This document shows positions 10,024-19,919 of a stretch of DNA of 64,000 nt, piece by piece (position 1 is the first letter of the stretch; each line of letters starts with the position of its first letter). Made by a program: the position numbers and the translations under genes. The notes beneath the pieces are model-generated. The model was given only the letters and a program-made list of their open reading frames with translations, had not been told where the DNA came from and did not search any database. The stretch comes from Thalassobius sp. Cn5-15 (GTDB taxonomy: Bacteria; Pseudomonadota; Alphaproteobacteria; Rhodobacterales; Rhodobacteraceae): positions 308,380 to 372,379 of the forward strand of contig NZ_JAKRGF010000004.1 in assembly GCF_022347685.1 (NCBI RefSeq), read 5' to 3'.

Positions 10024-10473
10024 TCAGAGGGGCAAGGGGCGGCCTTCGGCGATCGCTTCCATCGCGAAGTAGGAAGTGACGGAATCAAGGTCGACGCCTT
10101 CGATCAGGCGGCGATAGACGGCGTCGTAGCTTGCCATATCCTCTGTCACCACTTTTAGCTGATAATCGTAGTCGCCGCTGATGCGGTGGAAATCCACGAC
10201 TTCGGGAATGGTCAGGACATGGCGCCTGAATTCTGCCAGCCACTTGGCCGAGTGGTGCCGCGTGCGAAGCAGGACAAAGACCACCAGATCCAACCCCAGT
10301 TTCTGCCGATCAATCCGCGCGGTGGTGCCTTGCAGCACGCCGGTGTCGCTTAATGTCTTTAGTCGTCTCCAGCAGGCGTTTTGCGATAGCCCCACGCGGT
10401 CAGCCAGTTCGCGTTGCGACAGAGAGCCGTCCAGTTGCATGGCGGCGAGGAGGCGTTTGTCAATGTGATCCAT
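10024..10473 (-). CDS. Lrp/AsnC family regulator, aminotransferase-linked
   Basis: A 149-residue regulator with an N-terminal helix-turn-helix (DKRLLAAMQLDGSLSQRELA, then VGLSQNACWRRLKTL) and a C-terminal RAM domain (GDYDYQLKVV). It is divergent from the class V aminotransferase with about 118 bp between them, so it probably controls that enzyme. It is only distantly similar to the regulator at 3613. The ligand is unknown. Confidence 0.9.
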   Translation of the reverse strand: MDHIDKRLLAAMQLDGSLSQRELADRVGLSQNACWRRLKTLSDTGVLQGTTARIDRQKLGLDLVVFVLLRTRHHSAKWLAEFRRHVLTIPEVVDFHRISGDYDYQLKVVTEDMASYDAVYRRLIEGVDLDSVTSYFAMEAIAEGRPLPL

Positions 10474-10508
10474 GTTCTCGCTCTTTGGTGGTCATATGAT
10501 AGATTATT

Positions 10509-10537
10509 GGGGTAAATTTCGAAAATAAAGGGGGTAA
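10509..10537. promoter_or_regulatory. direct repeats in the Lrp/aminotransferase divergent promoter
   Basis: GGGGTAA occurs at 10509-10515 and 10531-10537, exactly 22 bp (two helical turns) apart. Both copies are followed by an AT-rich stretch, and TTTCGAAA lies between them. This is a plausible binding array for the adjacent Lrp-type protein. Confidence 0.35.
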
Positions 10538-10591
10538 TTAGCCAGTCTTATTCGTTCATGGTAGGTGTGCGAACAACAAAGGTTTCCTCCC

Positions 10592-12022
10592 ATGTCCCTA
10601 TCCTGCTTCCGTCAGATGATCGCCGCCGCCAAAGAGAATGGCAGCCTGTTTCAAAGTGTGATTGGCGAAGGGGTGAAGATCCCCGGCCTATATGGCGACG
10701 TGGCGTTGACCTATGCGGACTACGTCGCCTCTGGCCGCGCGTTGCGGCAGGTGGAGGGCTACGTGCAGGAGCATGTGCTGCCGTTTTACGCCAACAGCCA
10801 CACCGAAAGCTCCTTCACCGGCGCACATATGACAGCGTTGCGGGGGCAGGCGCGGGCAGAGATTGCGCGGCTGTGCGGCGCTGGCGCGGATCACGCGGTG
10901 GTCTTTGCAGGATCAGGGGCGACGGCGGGGATCAACCGTTTGGTCAGCCTGTTCGGGGTGGAGGAGGCGCAGGATCCGGTGGTGCTGATCGGACCCTATG
11001 AGCATCATTCCAACATCCTGCCGTGGCGCGAAACCAAAGCGCGGGTGATTGAAATCCCCGAGGCACCGGAGGGTGGGCCGTGTTTACAGCGGTTGGCGGA
11101 GGTTCTGATGGCCCATCGCGGCAGCGACCTGATCATCGGTAGTTTCTCCGCCGCATCTAACGTGACGGGAATTGTGACGGACACGGATGCGGTGACGCGG
11201 CTGTTGAAATCACACGGCGCGTTGGCGGTCTGGGACTATGCTGGGGGTGGGCCGTATTTGCCGATTGATATGGCGGCAGGGACGGACGCGCAGAAGGATG
11301 CGATTGTGGTCAGCCCGCACAAATTCCCCGGCGGCCCCGGCGCATCCGGTGTTATGATCGTCAATCGCGGCGCTGTCGTGGCAGAGCGGCCCAGCTGGCC
11401 CGGTGGCGGCACCGTGACCTACGTCTCTAGTCAGGCGCATGATTACGCCGACAGTCTGGAGGCGCGAGAAGAGGCGGGCACGCCCAATATCATCGGCGAT
11501 ATCCGCGCGGCTCTCGCTTTTATCGTGAAGGATGTGATCGGCACAGATGAGATTGCGGCGCGGGAGACGCGGTATGCCGCGATGGGCGTCGCGGGCTGGG
11601 AGGGCAATGCACAGATCCAACTTCTGGGGCCGCAAGGCGGGTCTCGCTTGCCGATTTTTTCCTTCCTCATGCGTGACGGGCGTGGGCAGGTGGTCAGCCC
11701 CCTGCTGATCACCATGATGCTCAGCGACGTTTATGGCGTGCAGGTGCGCGGCGGCTGTTCTTGTGCGGGTCCGTATGGTCATCGCCTTTTGGGCATTGAT
11801 GAGACACTGTCGCGCCAGATGCGCGACAGCATTCGCGCGGGTATCACGGTGGAAAAACCGGGTTGGGTACGGCTCAACTTCTCTTACATGATGGATGAGG
11901 CGACGGTGGCACGGATCATTGCGGCAGTGAATGATCTGACGCAGACGCTGGATCAGCATAGTTGCCACTACGTTATTGATGCACAAACGGGACAGCCTAC
12001 GCGGGTTCGGCCCGCCGCGTGA
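10592..12022 (+). CDS. class V aminotransferase-fold PLP enzyme (cysteine desulfurase-like)
   Basis: A 476-residue PLP enzyme of the NifS/SufS superfamily. Visible are the [12 protein letters not shown] cofactor-binding loop, the EHHSN segment, the VWDYAGG aspartate, and the Schiff-base lysine in SPHKFPGG. A cysteine-bearing loop, [12 protein letters not shown], sits where desulfurases carry their catalytic Cys. It is longer than SufS by about 70 residues and has no suf neighbours. ATG 10592 is preceded by AAAGG; an upstream GTG at 10565 is less likely. The substrate is not evident. A divergent Lrp regulator suggests a role in amino-acid turnover. Confidence 0.82.
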   Translation: MSLSCFRQMIAAAKENGSLFQSVIGEGVKIPGLYGDVALTYADYVASGRALRQVEGYVQEHVLPFYANSHTESSFTGAHMTALRGQARAEIARLCGAGADHAVVFAGSGATAGINRLVSLFGVEEAQDPVVLIGPYEHHSNILPWRETKARVIEIPEAPEGGPCLQRLAEVLMAHRGSDLIIGSFSAASNVTGIVTDTDAVTRLLKSHGALAVWDYAGGGPYLPIDMAAGTDAQKDAIVVSPHKFPGGPGASGVMIVNRGAVVAERPSWPGGGTVTYVSSQAHDYADSLEAREEAGTPNIIGDIRAALAFIVKDVIGTDEIAARETRYAAMGVAGWEGNAQIQLLGPQGGSRLPIFSFLMRDGRGQVVSPLLITMMLSDVYGVQVRGGCSCAGPYGHRLLGIDETLSRQMRDSIRAGITVEKPGWVRLNFSYMMDEATVARIIAAVNDLTQTLDQHSCHYVIDAQTGQPTRVRPAA

Positions 12023-12084
12023 TCTTGCCGCTTTTCCTCGGCCTAGCGGGGAGGTATGAGGGGGGCAGTCAAGGAGCCCTGATA

Positions 12085-13170
12085 ATGTCCCAGATCACGC
12101 CTCAACCCGGCATCATGGAAATCGCCCTTTACCAAAGTGGTGCGGCGCATGTCGATGGTGCAACCGACGTGGTAAAACTCAGCTCGAACGAGAACCCGTT
12201 TGGACCCAGTCCCAAGGTGGCCGATGCGCTGCGGATTGCGGGGGTGGATTTGCATCGCTATCCGGGCACGGATCACGCGGGCCTGCGTCGTGCCATTGCC
12301 GATGTGCACGGCTTGGAGGCGGAAAACATCATCTGTGGTGTTGGATCCGATGAGGTGTTGCAGTTCATCGCTCAATCCTTTGCCGGACCCGGAGATGAGG
12401 TGATTTATACCGAACACGGGTTTTCGATGTATCCGATTCTGGCCCACGCCGTTGGCGCCACCCCGGTGAAGGTGGAGGAAACCGATCGCACCGTGGATGT
12501 GGACAAGATTCTGGCAGCCTGCACCGACAAGACGCGGATCGTGTTTATCGCGAACCCTGCAAACCCCACCGGCACCATGCTCCCGATGGAGGACTGTAAA
12601 CGTCTGGCCGAAGGTCTGCCCGACAAGGCGCTGTTGGTGCTGGATGGCGCCTATGCGGAGTTTGTTGATGGCTATGATGGTGGCGCGGGCATGGTCGAAA
12701 GCCGTGACAACGTGATCATGACGCGCACCTTTTCCAAGATCTATGGCCTAGGGGGCTTGCGCGTGGGCTGGGGCTATGCGCCCAAGGAAATCATCGACGT
12801 GCTGAACCGTGTGCGTCAGCCATTCAACCTCAACAACCTGCAACTGCTGGCGGCAGAGGCGGCGCTGCGTGATCGGGCCTATCTGGACAAGTGTCGCAGT
12901 GAAAACGCCCGCCTGCGCAGTTGGCTGATTGAAGCGCTGGCCGGTCACGGGGTAGAGTGTGATGTGTCCTACACGAACTTTATCCTCGCGCGCTTTAACG
13001 ACACGCAAGAGGCAAATGCCGCGGATGCCTACCTGAAATCCCAGGGGTTGATCGTGCGTAAGGTGACTGGTTATGGCCTGCCGAACGCGCTGCGTATTAC
13101 CATTGGGGATGAGCCATCCTGCCGCCGTGTCGCCCATGCGATCGGCCAGTTTAAGGAGGGCGCAGTGTGA
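12085..13170 (+). CDS. hisC: histidinol-phosphate / aromatic aminotransferase (HisC type)
   Basis: A 361-residue fold-type I PLP aminotransferase. Family motifs are [10 protein letters not shown], the [10 protein letters not shown] tract, NPANPTGT, the lysine in [15 protein letters not shown], and the C-terminal arginine in [11 protein letters not shown] 12085 has CAAGGAG upstream. The end overlaps the start of prephenate dehydrogenase by 4 bp (GTGA). This hisC-tyrC order is known in Zymomonas, where the enzyme serves both histidine and Tyr/Phe synthesis, so an aromatic role is likely here. Confidence 0.9.
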   Translation: MSQITPQPGIMEIALYQSGAAHVDGATDVVKLSSNENPFGPSPKVADALRIAGVDLHRYPGTDHAGLRRAIADVHGLEAENIICGVGSDEVLQFIAQSFAGPGDEVIYTEHGFSMYPILAHAVGATPVKVEETDRTVDVDKILAACTDKTRIVFIANPANPTGTMLPMEDCKRLAEGLPDKALLVLDGAYAEFVDGYDGGAGMVESRDNVIMTRTFSKIYGLGGLRVGWGYAPKEIIDVLNRVRQPFNLNNLQLLAAEAALRDRAYLDKCRSENARLRSWLIEALAGHGVECDVSYTNFILARFNDTQEANAADAYLKSQGLIVRKVTGYGLPNALRITIGDEPSCRRVAHAIGQFKEGAV

Positions 13171-14099
13171 GTGTCGTCTACAACCGCGTTGCGCTGATCG
13201 GTTTGGGGCTGATTGCCTCGTCCATGTATTGGGCGATGAAACGGGCCGGCGTCGCGGATGTGGTGACAGGTTATGCCCGTTCTGAACAAACCCGCGAAAC
13301 AGCCCGTCGTATTGGGTTGTGTGATGTGGTCTGTGACAGCGCGGTTGAGGCCGTTCGGGACGCTGATCTGGTTGTCCTTTGTGTGCCAGTTGGCGTGATG
13401 GGCGCGGTTGCGGCAGAGATTGCACCGCATCTGAAACAGGGCGCGACCGTCAGCGACGTCGGTTCGGTGAAAAAGTCGGTGATTGAGGCGATTGCCCCGC
13501 ATCTGCCCGACGGCGTGCATTTTGTCCCCGCCCACCCTATGGCAGGTACCGAACATTCCGGCCCCGAGTCCGGTTTTGACACGCTGTTTGACAATCGCTG
13601 GTGTCTGATCGTGCCAAATGGTGCGGATGAAGTGGCGACCACGCGGCTGGAGATGTTCTGGCAAGCGCTGGGTGCCAATTGCGAACGTATGGACGTTGAA
13701 CACCACGATCAGGTCTGCGCCGTGGTCAGCCACATCCCACACCTTATTGCCTATACGATGGTTGGTGTCGCCGATGATCTGCGTCGCGTGTCCGAACGTG
13801 AGGTGATTAAATTTTCTGCCGCTGGTTTCCGCGATTTCACGCGAATTGCCGCATCTGACCCGACCATGTGGCGTGATGTGTTCCTGACCAATAAAGAGGC
13901 GACCTTGGAAATCCTCGGACGCTTCACGGAGGAGTTGTTTGCGCTGCAGCGTTCCATTCGTACCGGTGATGGCGATCAACTGTTTGACTATTTTACCCGC
14001 ACCCGTGCCATTCGCCGTGGTATTATTGAGGCTGGTCAAGACACCGATGCGGCCGATTTCGGTCGCGGCACGCCCGCTGCCATAGGCGATCAGAAATGA
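13167..14099 (+). CDS. tyrC: prephenate/arogenate dehydrogenase
   Basis: Oxidative decarboxylation step of tyrosine synthesis. The 310-residue protein has the Rossmann motif GLGLIASS near residue 12, the DVGSVK loop, [10 protein letters not shown] and the SHIPHLIAY helix. These are typical of monofunctional dehydrogenases with no chorismate mutase domain. The GTG start at 13167 overlaps the hisC stop. The next gene starts inside its stop as well (ATGA at 14096). Confidence 0.93.
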   Translation: MSVVYNRVALIGLGLIASSMYWAMKRAGVADVVTGYARSEQTRETARRIGLCDVVCDSAVEAVRDADLVVLCVPVGVMGAVAAEIAPHLKQGATVSDVGSVKKSVIEAIAPHLPDGVHFVPAHPMAGTEHSGPESGFDTLFDNRWCLIVPNGADEVATTRLEMFWQALGANCERMDVEHHDQVCAVVSHIPHLIAYTMVGVADDLRRVSEREVIKFSAAGFRDFTRIAASDPTMWRDVFLTNKEATLEILGRFTEELFALQRSIRTGDGDQLFDYFTRTRAIRRGIIEAGQDTDAADFGRGTPAAIGDQK

Positions 14100-14875
14100 T
14101 CCGCTTGATGGCTGCATGCCTTGGCCTGTTGGTTTGGGTGGAACTTGCTACAGCGGCACCATTGCAGTCGAGCCTCAGGCCGGTGGCCCGCCCTGTTCAG
14201 CAACAGGCTGCGACGCTGGATCTGGCCGCGGCGATCCTCAGCGATGTATCCTATACGGTTGTTACGCGCCGCTTGGGCCGCAGTTTGCGGCCGGTGGTAC
14301 GGCCGAAAGCGTTAAATGTTGTGCCTGCAGCCTCCAAACGGTTGCCCAAACGCGGATCTGTTTGCGGCGACCGATCGCTGCGCGGCGAAGAGGTGGGGCG
14401 CGTGCCCGGTAAACTGCAAGGCTGCGGTGTGAAGAATGCGATCCGCCTGCGTGAGGTTGCAGGTGTTGCCCTCAGTCAGCCCTCGGTAATGGATTGTGGG
14501 ACTGCTAAAGCGCTGAAGACATGGGTGGAAAAGGGCCTGAAACCGGCTGTCGGGCGCACCGGCGGCGGTGTTTCCTCTCTGGCCATTTACGGCCACTACG
14601 TCTGCCGTACCCGCAACCACAAAAAAGGCGCCAAAATCTCTGAACATGGCAAGGGCAAGGCGATCGATATTGGCGCGATCAAGCTGCAAAACGGCCAGAG
14701 CCTCAGCGTGCTGAAAGACTGGAATAAACGCAAAGAGGGACGCATTCTGAAAAAGGCGCATCGTGCTGCCTGTGGTCCTTTTGGCACTGTTTTGGGGCCT
14801 GATGCAGACAGGTTTCACAAAGATCACTTCCACTTTGACACCGCGCGTCACCGTGGCGGCAGCTATTGTCGTTAA
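14096..14875 (+). CDS. extensin-like C-terminal domain protein
   Basis: A 259-residue exported protein. It has a signal peptide at about residues 1-20 (LMAACLGLLVWVELATA), a low-complexity linker, and an extensin-like C domain. Within the domain, several cysteines (CGVKNAIRL, MDCGTAKALK, YVCRTRN) and the SEHGKGKAIDIGAI and FHKDHFHFD blocks resemble the metal sites of D,D-peptidase-like folds. Function is unproven; a cell-wall role is plausible. It is translationally coupled to tyrC, although it is functionally unrelated. Confidence 0.85.
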   Translation: MIRLMAACLGLLVWVELATAAPLQSSLRPVARPVQQQAATLDLAAAILSDVSYTVVTRRLGRSLRPVVRPKALNVVPAASKRLPKRGSVCGDRSLRGEEVGRVPGKLQGCGVKNAIRLREVAGVALSQPSVMDCGTAKALKTWVEKGLKPAVGRTGGGVSSLAIYGHYVCRTRNHKKGAKISEHGKGKAIDIGAIKLQNGQSLSVLKDWNKRKEGRILKKAHRAACGPFGTVLGPDADRFHKDHFHFDTARHRGGSYCR

Positions 14876-14973
14876 GGGCAATTTGTCCGGCGGTGCCTTC
14901 CGCCCTTGTCCCCTCTGGCGCACTATGGGACAACATGTGCCAAGAGCAGATATAGACACTGTTGCAGGATCCC

Positions 14974-17013
14974 ATGCCAAGCGCTGCCACGCTTCTGAGC
15001 GAATATTTCGGCTTTGACGCCTTCCGCCCCGGGCAGGAAGAGGTTGTTGACGCCGTGGCCAATGGCCAGAACACTCTGGCGATCATGCCCACGGGTGGCG
15101 GTAAATCCCTGTGCTTCCAATTGCCTGCGCTGATGCGTGAGGGCGTCACGGTGGTCATCTCTCCGCTCATCGCGCTGATGCGCGATCAGGTGCGTGGTCT
15201 GCGCGAAGCGGGGATTGAGGCGGGCGCACTGACATCTGGCAACACGCAGGATGAAACTGATGCGGTGTGGGACGCGCTAGAAGAGGGGCGGCTGAAGCTC
15301 CTTTATATTGCGCCCGAACGGCTGAGTGCGGGATCGGCACTGGGGATGCTGCGCCGCATCAACGTGAATCTGATCGCGGTGGATGAGGCCCATTGTGTTA
15401 GCCAGTGGGGCCATGATTTTCGCCCTGATTACCTGCGCATTGGTGAATTGCGCCGCACGTTGGGTGTGCCGCTGGCGGCCTTTACCGCGACAGCGGATGC
15501 CGAAACGCAGGCGGAAATTGTCACGCGACTGTTTGACGATGAGCAGCCCGCCACTTTCCTGCGTGGCTTTGACCGGCCGAACATTCACCTTGCCTTCGCC
15601 GCCAAGAACAACCCGCGTACGCAGATCCTGAACTTTGCTGCCGCGCGCAAGGGGCAGTCGGGCATCGTCTACTGCGGCACCCGCTCAAAGACCGAGAAGC
15701 TGGCGGCCGCGCTGCGCGAAAACGGCCATGCTGCTGCGCATTACCACGGTGGTATGGACGCCGAGGATCGCCGGATCACTGAGGTCCGGTTCCAGAAAGA
15801 GGATGGGTTGATCGTAGTGGCGACCGTGGCTTTTGGCATGGGTGTCGATAAACCCGACATCCGCTGGGTCGCCCATGCGGACCTGCCCAAATCGATTGAG
15901 GCCTATTATCAGGAAATAGGTCGTGCAGGCCGTGATGGTGGCCCTGCTGAAACCCTGACGTTATTTGGCCCCGACGACATCCGCCTGCGCCGTAACCAGA
16001 TCGACGAAGGCCTGGCGCCGCCTGAACGTCGGATGGCGGATCACGCGCGTCTGAACTCCCTTCTTGGATTGGCAGAAGCGCTGGAATGTCGGCGCAAAAC
16101 GCTGCTGGGTTATTTCGGCGAGGATGAGGTGACATGCGGCAAATGTGATCTCTGCGATACCCCGCCGGAGGTGTTTGATGGCACCCAACCGGTGCGCATG
16201 GCCCTGTCGGCCATCCTGCGGACAGAGGAATGGTATGGGTCTGCTCATCTGATTGAGATCCTCTTGGGCAACACCAATGACCGGATTTCAGCACGGGGTC
16301 ATGACCAACTACCGACCTTTGGCGTAGGCAAAGCCTATACGCGGCCGCAATGGCAAGCGATTTTCCGGCAGATGATGGGGCATGATCTGATCCGCCCGGA
16401 TCCCGAACGCCACGGCGCTTTGCGGATGACCGATACCGCCCTGCCGATTCTGCGCGATCAGGAAAAGATCATGCTGCGCAAGGACAGCATCACATCGGCG
16501 AAACGCCGTCCGGCGGTGAAGGCGCTGGTCAGCGACGAAGACGCGCCGCTTTTGTCCGCGTTGAAAGCCAAGCGCCGCGCGCTGGCAGAGGCGGGCAATG
16601 TACCGCCTTATGTGATCTTCAATGACCGCACGCTGATTGAGATGGCGGAAACGCGCCCCACCAATCTGGACGCTATGGCCCGCATTAACGGTGTGGGCGC
16701 TAAGAAGCTGGAACGATACGGTGCTGATTTTCTGGCGATCATAACCGGCGCGACAGAGGATGTGCATCCCCAGCGGCGCAAGTTGGCTGGTCGCGCGGCT
16801 GGATCGCTCTATGATCGACTATTAGAGGTGCAGGCAAATTTGGCACGGGGGGCGGATGGTCTCGACAAACCGATGAGTTGCTCTGCCGCTATGCTTGCGA
16901 AAGTGGCGCAGATGCGCCCACAGGATGCCAGCGCAATGGAACGCCTGCTGGGTGACAAACGCGCAGAAAGATTTGGCGCGGCCTTTCTGGACGTGCTGCA
17001 CGAGGTAAGTTAG
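14974..17013 (+). CDS. recQ: ATP-dependent DNA helicase RecQ
   Basis: 3'-5' helicase for recombination and replication-fork repair. The 679-residue protein has the Walker A motif TGGGKS, the DEAH box VDEAHC, TATADAETQ, and the GRAGRDG motif VI. These are followed by the four-cysteine zinc site (ECRRKTLLGYFGE, CGKCDLC) and the RQC winged helix. An HRDC domain occupies about residues 515-590, and a second HRDC-like stretch lies at the C-terminus. ATG 14974 is preceded by AGGA; a TTG 12 bases upstream is less likely. Confidence 0.96.
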   Translation: MPSAATLLSEYFGFDAFRPGQEEVVDAVANGQNTLAIMPTGGGKSLCFQLPALMREGVTVVISPLIALMRDQVRGLREAGIEAGALTSGNTQDETDAVWDALEEGRLKLLYIAPERLSAGSALGMLRRINVNLIAVDEAHCVSQWGHDFRPDYLRIGELRRTLGVPLAAFTATADAETQAEIVTRLFDDEQPATFLRGFDRPNIHLAFAAKNNPRTQILNFAAARKGQSGIVYCGTRSKTEKLAAALRENGHAAAHYHGGMDAEDRRITEVRFQKEDGLIVVATVAFGMGVDKPDIRWVAHADLPKSIEAYYQEIGRAGRDGGPAETLTLFGPDDIRLRRNQIDEGLAPPERRMADHARLNSLLGLAEALECRRKTLLGYFGEDEVTCGKCDLCDTPPEVFDGTQPVRMALSAILRTEEWYGSAHLIEILLGNTNDRISARGHDQLPTFGVGKAYTRPQWQAIFRQMMGHDLIRPDPERHGALRMTDTALPILRDQEKIMLRKDSITSAKRRPAVKALVSDEDAPLLSALKAKRRALAEAGNVPPYVIFNDRTLIEMAETRPTNLDAMARINGVGAKKLERYGADFLAIITGATEDVHPQRRKLAGRAAGSLYDRLLEVQANLARGADGLDKPMSCSAAMLAKVAQMRPQDASAMERLLGDKRAERFGAAFLDVLHEVS

Positions 17014-17043
17014 AACGTTTCTAAATAAATTTCAGGAGTCGCC

Positions 17044-17829
17044 ATGCTGATCACTGTTTCTCCCGCCAAGAAAATGGACATGACCCCGGTTGAGGGCCCG
17101 GTTGAGGGGATGGAAACCACCACTATGCGCTTCCCTGATCGTGCGGCAGAACTGGTGGGCGTGGCACGCGACCTGTCGGTGGCGGATCTGATGAAGCTGA
17201 TGAAAATCTCGGAAGCTTTGGGCAAATTGAACGCTGATCGCTTTGCCAATTACGGCGCACAAGAGAAAAAGGCTGCTGCGCTGGCCTTTGCCGGTGATAC
17301 CTATCAGGGGTTAGAGGCATCCTCGCTCGATACCGAGGAAATGATTTGGGCGCAGGATCACTTCCGCATTCTGTCGGGCCTCTATGGTCTGTTGCGCCCG
17401 CTGGATGAGATTGAGCCGTATCGCCTGGAAATGGGCAGCCGTTTGAAAAATCCGCGTGGCAAGAATCTGTATGAATACTGGGGCAGCGACATCGCCGAAG
17501 CGTTGAATGAAGAGGCGGCTGCATTGGGCACCGACACGCTGATCAACTGCGCCAGCCAGGAGTATTTCGGCGCGGTTAACCTGAAAGCGCTTACGCCGCA
17601 GGTGATCACGCCTGTCTTTATGGAGGAGAAAGCAGGCGTTCCCAAAATCGTCAGCTTCTACGCCAAACGGGCGCGTGGCGCGATGGCGCGGTTTATCATC
17701 CAGAACCGTCTGGTTGATCCCGAAGCCATCAAGGATTTCGACGCTGGTGGTTATAAGTTCCAGCCAGAGATGACCGAAGGCAATACTTGGGTCTTCCTGC
17801 GGTCAGAGGCCGCGCAGGCTGCGGCCTGA
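17044..17829 (+). CDS. yaaA: peroxide stress protein YaaA
   Basis: A 261-residue DUF328 protein. The diagnostic start is SPAKKMDM, with RILSGLYGLLRPLDEIEPYRLEMG and SFYAKRARGAMARF later on. In E. coli the homologue is OxyR-induced, lowers free iron and limits Fenton damage. ATG 17044 is preceded by CAGGAG. It lies 31 bp after recQ and 17 bp before an M23 peptidase on the same strand. No OxyR site was recognised in front of it. Confidence 0.94.
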   Translation: MLITVSPAKKMDMTPVEGPVEGMETTTMRFPDRAAELVGVARDLSVADLMKLMKISEALGKLNADRFANYGAQEKKAAALAFAGDTYQGLEASSLDTEEMIWAQDHFRILSGLYGLLRPLDEIEPYRLEMGSRLKNPRGKNLYEYWGSDIAEALNEEAAALGTDTLINCASQEYFGAVNLKALTPQVITPVFMEEKAGVPKIVSFYAKRARGAMARFIIQNRLVDPEAIKDFDAGGYKFQPEMTEGNTWVFLRSEAAQAAA

Positions 17830-17846
17830 TCAGCCGGTTATAACCC

Positions 17847-18845
17847 ATGTCCGTACGGTTCCGTATTGTCCTGAGCCTTTCCTTATTGATGCCTGCCCTG
17901 TCAGCGATTCCTGTGGTGGCGGATCCGGTGATGGTGCAACCGATTGACTGCACCCTTGGTCAGGATTGCTACATCCAGCACTACGTTGACCGCGATGCTG
18001 GCGCTGGCGTGCGTGACTTCGGATGCGGGGCGCTCAGCTATGATGGGCACAAGGGTACGGATTATGCGTTGATCTCGCTTGACCAGATGGCGGCGGGGGT
18101 GAATGTGCTTGCTGCCGCGCCGGGGGTTGTGCGCGGCATACGCGACGGTATGGCGGATGAGTATTACGACGCCGAAACCTCTACAGAGGTGCAGGGCCGC
18201 GAATGCGGCAACGGGGTTGCGATTGATCACGGTGGTGGCTGGGTCAGCCAGTACTGTCACCTGAAGCTGGGAAGTATCGCCGTTCAGGAAGGTCAGCGCG
18301 TTGCTGCCAACGCGGTGCTGGGACAGGTGGGCTTGTCGGGCAAAACGCAGTTCCCGCATTTGCATCTGTCCATCCGCCATCAGGGGCAGGTCACTGATCC
18401 GTTTCAGCCTCACGCGGATAAGTGTAACGCGGATGAGGTGGACACCCTGTGGCGGGATGCGCCTGACTATCAGCCGGGCGGTTTTATCGATCTTGGCTTT
18501 GCCAACGCGGTGCCCAGTTACGACGCGATCAAGGCTGGTCAGGCACATCAGGCACTGACAATCACATCGCCCGCGCTGGTCACGTGGGCCTATGCCTATG
18601 GCAGTCGTCAGGGGGACGTGCTGCTGATGCGCCTCACCGGGCCTCAACTCATCGAAGGTAACGCCGGTCCCAAGATCGCAGAACAACGCATTCTGCTGAA
18701 AAAATCACAGGCCATTTTTTTCCGTGCGATTGGCCGCAAACGACCCGCTGCTGGCTGGGCCAAAGGGCTCTACCGTGCAGAGGTTGAGCTTATCCGCGAC
18801 GGTGTGCTCTTGGATCGCCGCGAGACGGTGATTGAGTTGCGTTAA
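17847..18845 (+). CDS. M23 family metallopeptidase
   Basis: A 332-residue exported peptidase. A signal peptide occupies about residues 1-25. The zinc motifs HKGTDYA and HLHLS of the LytM fold are both present, with a GVAIDHGGGWVSQYCHL core, so the catalytic site looks intact. The C-terminal 120 residues form an unassigned beta-rich domain. The likely role is cleavage of peptidoglycan cross-links. Its cysteines (DCTLGQDCY and others) suggest periplasmic disulfides. Confidence 0.9.
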   Translation: MSVRFRIVLSLSLLMPALSAIPVVADPVMVQPIDCTLGQDCYIQHYVDRDAGAGVRDFGCGALSYDGHKGTDYALISLDQMAAGVNVLAAAPGVVRGIRDGMADEYYDAETSTEVQGRECGNGVAIDHGGGWVSQYCHLKLGSIAVQEGQRVAANAVLGQVGLSGKTQFPHLHLSIRHQGQVTDPFQPHADKCNADEVDTLWRDAPDYQPGGFIDLGFANAVPSYDAIKAGQAHQALTITSPALVTWAYAYGSRQGDVLLMRLTGPQLIEGNAGPKIAEQRILLKKSQAIFFRAIGRKRPAAGWAKGLYRAEVELIRDGVLLDRRETVIELR

Positions 18846-18848
18846 GCG

Positions 18849-19841
18849 TTAGCGCAGGCGGAAATTCGGTGCTGGTCCCAGTGGAAGCGGGCCAAAGAAC
18901 AGTGTCTCACCAGCGAACGTCAGCGGCAGGTCCAGCGTATTGGGATTGCCTGACAGGCCTGCAACAACCTCTAACCCACCGCTGAGCGTTTGAGCCCAAT
19001 CCGGCGTCAATGCACCCGCGGCCACCGCCATTTGCACGATCTCGCGCCAATTGCGTGCCTTGACCACCAGCTTGCCAGTTGCCCAGCCGAGTTCATCAAT
19101 CGCCAGATCCCCAGCCAGTGCCAGCTCCAGCTCACCCCATTTGGCCTCTGCCAAAGTGACGGTCAAAGCTGTGGGCTGCGGACGGGACTGTTCCAGTGCG
19201 TGCCGGTCCCAGAGCGCGTCAAACGACATGCGCAGATCGGCGCTGAAGGACGATAATGCGCCGGGCAGATGATCATCGATATCGACCAGCGTTTTGAATG
19301 TGCGTGCCGGTGCCAGATCATCGGCGCTGAGTGCGAATCGGTAGCTTTTGTCATCCTCTGCCATCAAGGCAGCACGCAGGGCGGTCATCGCGGTGCCATC
19401 ACCGGATGGGCCAGTGATCTGTAACATGTCTGCGGCCAGATTGACGCGGTCCAGTGCCACTGCGGTGCCAGCTGTCACCACAGAGGCCTGCATCCGATCA
19501 CTGCTGATCTGATAGGTGGCAAAGGGCGTCGCCAGTTCCTGCTCGTTCGGCCAGATCGCAATGATGTGGTTCGGTTTGTAAGACAGCGCCAGAAGCTGGA
19601 AAAATGACGTCTGCCACGCCCAACCGGTGTCGGGATCCGCCAGAATCAGATCGCTGAGCGTTACGTCAAAGCGGTTCGGAAATCCCGCAACGCGAATGTC
19701 AGATGTTTCGGCCACCCAACCTTCTGAACGGCGTGCATCAAACCATGTGCTGGCGCCGGATTTCACCCCTTGCGCCCCGACTCCCCAATAGGCAGCCCAC
19801 AGCATGGCTGCGGCGACAATAACGATCAATAGACGTTTCAC
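18849..19841 (-). CDS. DUF2125 domain protein
   Basis: A 330-residue protein with an N-terminal membrane anchor or signal (RLLIVIVAAAMLWAAYWGV). The rest matches the DUF2125 pattern of alphaproteobacterial envelope proteins (a WFDARRSEGW block early, AGFPNRFDVTLSDL, and a repeated-beta body). Function is unknown. It is convergent with the M23 peptidase (3 bp between stops) and divergent from the cyclotransferase gene. Confidence 0.78.
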   Translation of the reverse strand: MKRLLIVIVAAAMLWAAYWGVGAQGVKSGASTWFDARRSEGWVAETSDIRVAGFPNRFDVTLSDLILADPDTGWAWQTSFFQLLALSYKPNHIIAIWPNEQELATPFATYQISSDRMQASVVTAGTAVALDRVNLAADMLQITGPSGDGTAMTALRAALMAEDDKSYRFALSADDLAPARTFKTLVDIDDHLPGALSSFSADLRMSFDALWDRHALEQSRPQPTALTVTLAEAKWGELELALAGDLAIDELGWATGKLVVKARNWREIVQMAVAAGALTPDWAQTLSGGLEVVAGLSGNPNTLDLPLTFAGETLFFGPLPLGPAPNFRLR

Positions 19842-19919
19842 GGGATCTAACCCTTTCCTCTGCGCGGCGCGTGGTGTTTAGAGGAGAGATAGCTGCGCCA
19901 GAGCGAAAGGACCAGTGGC

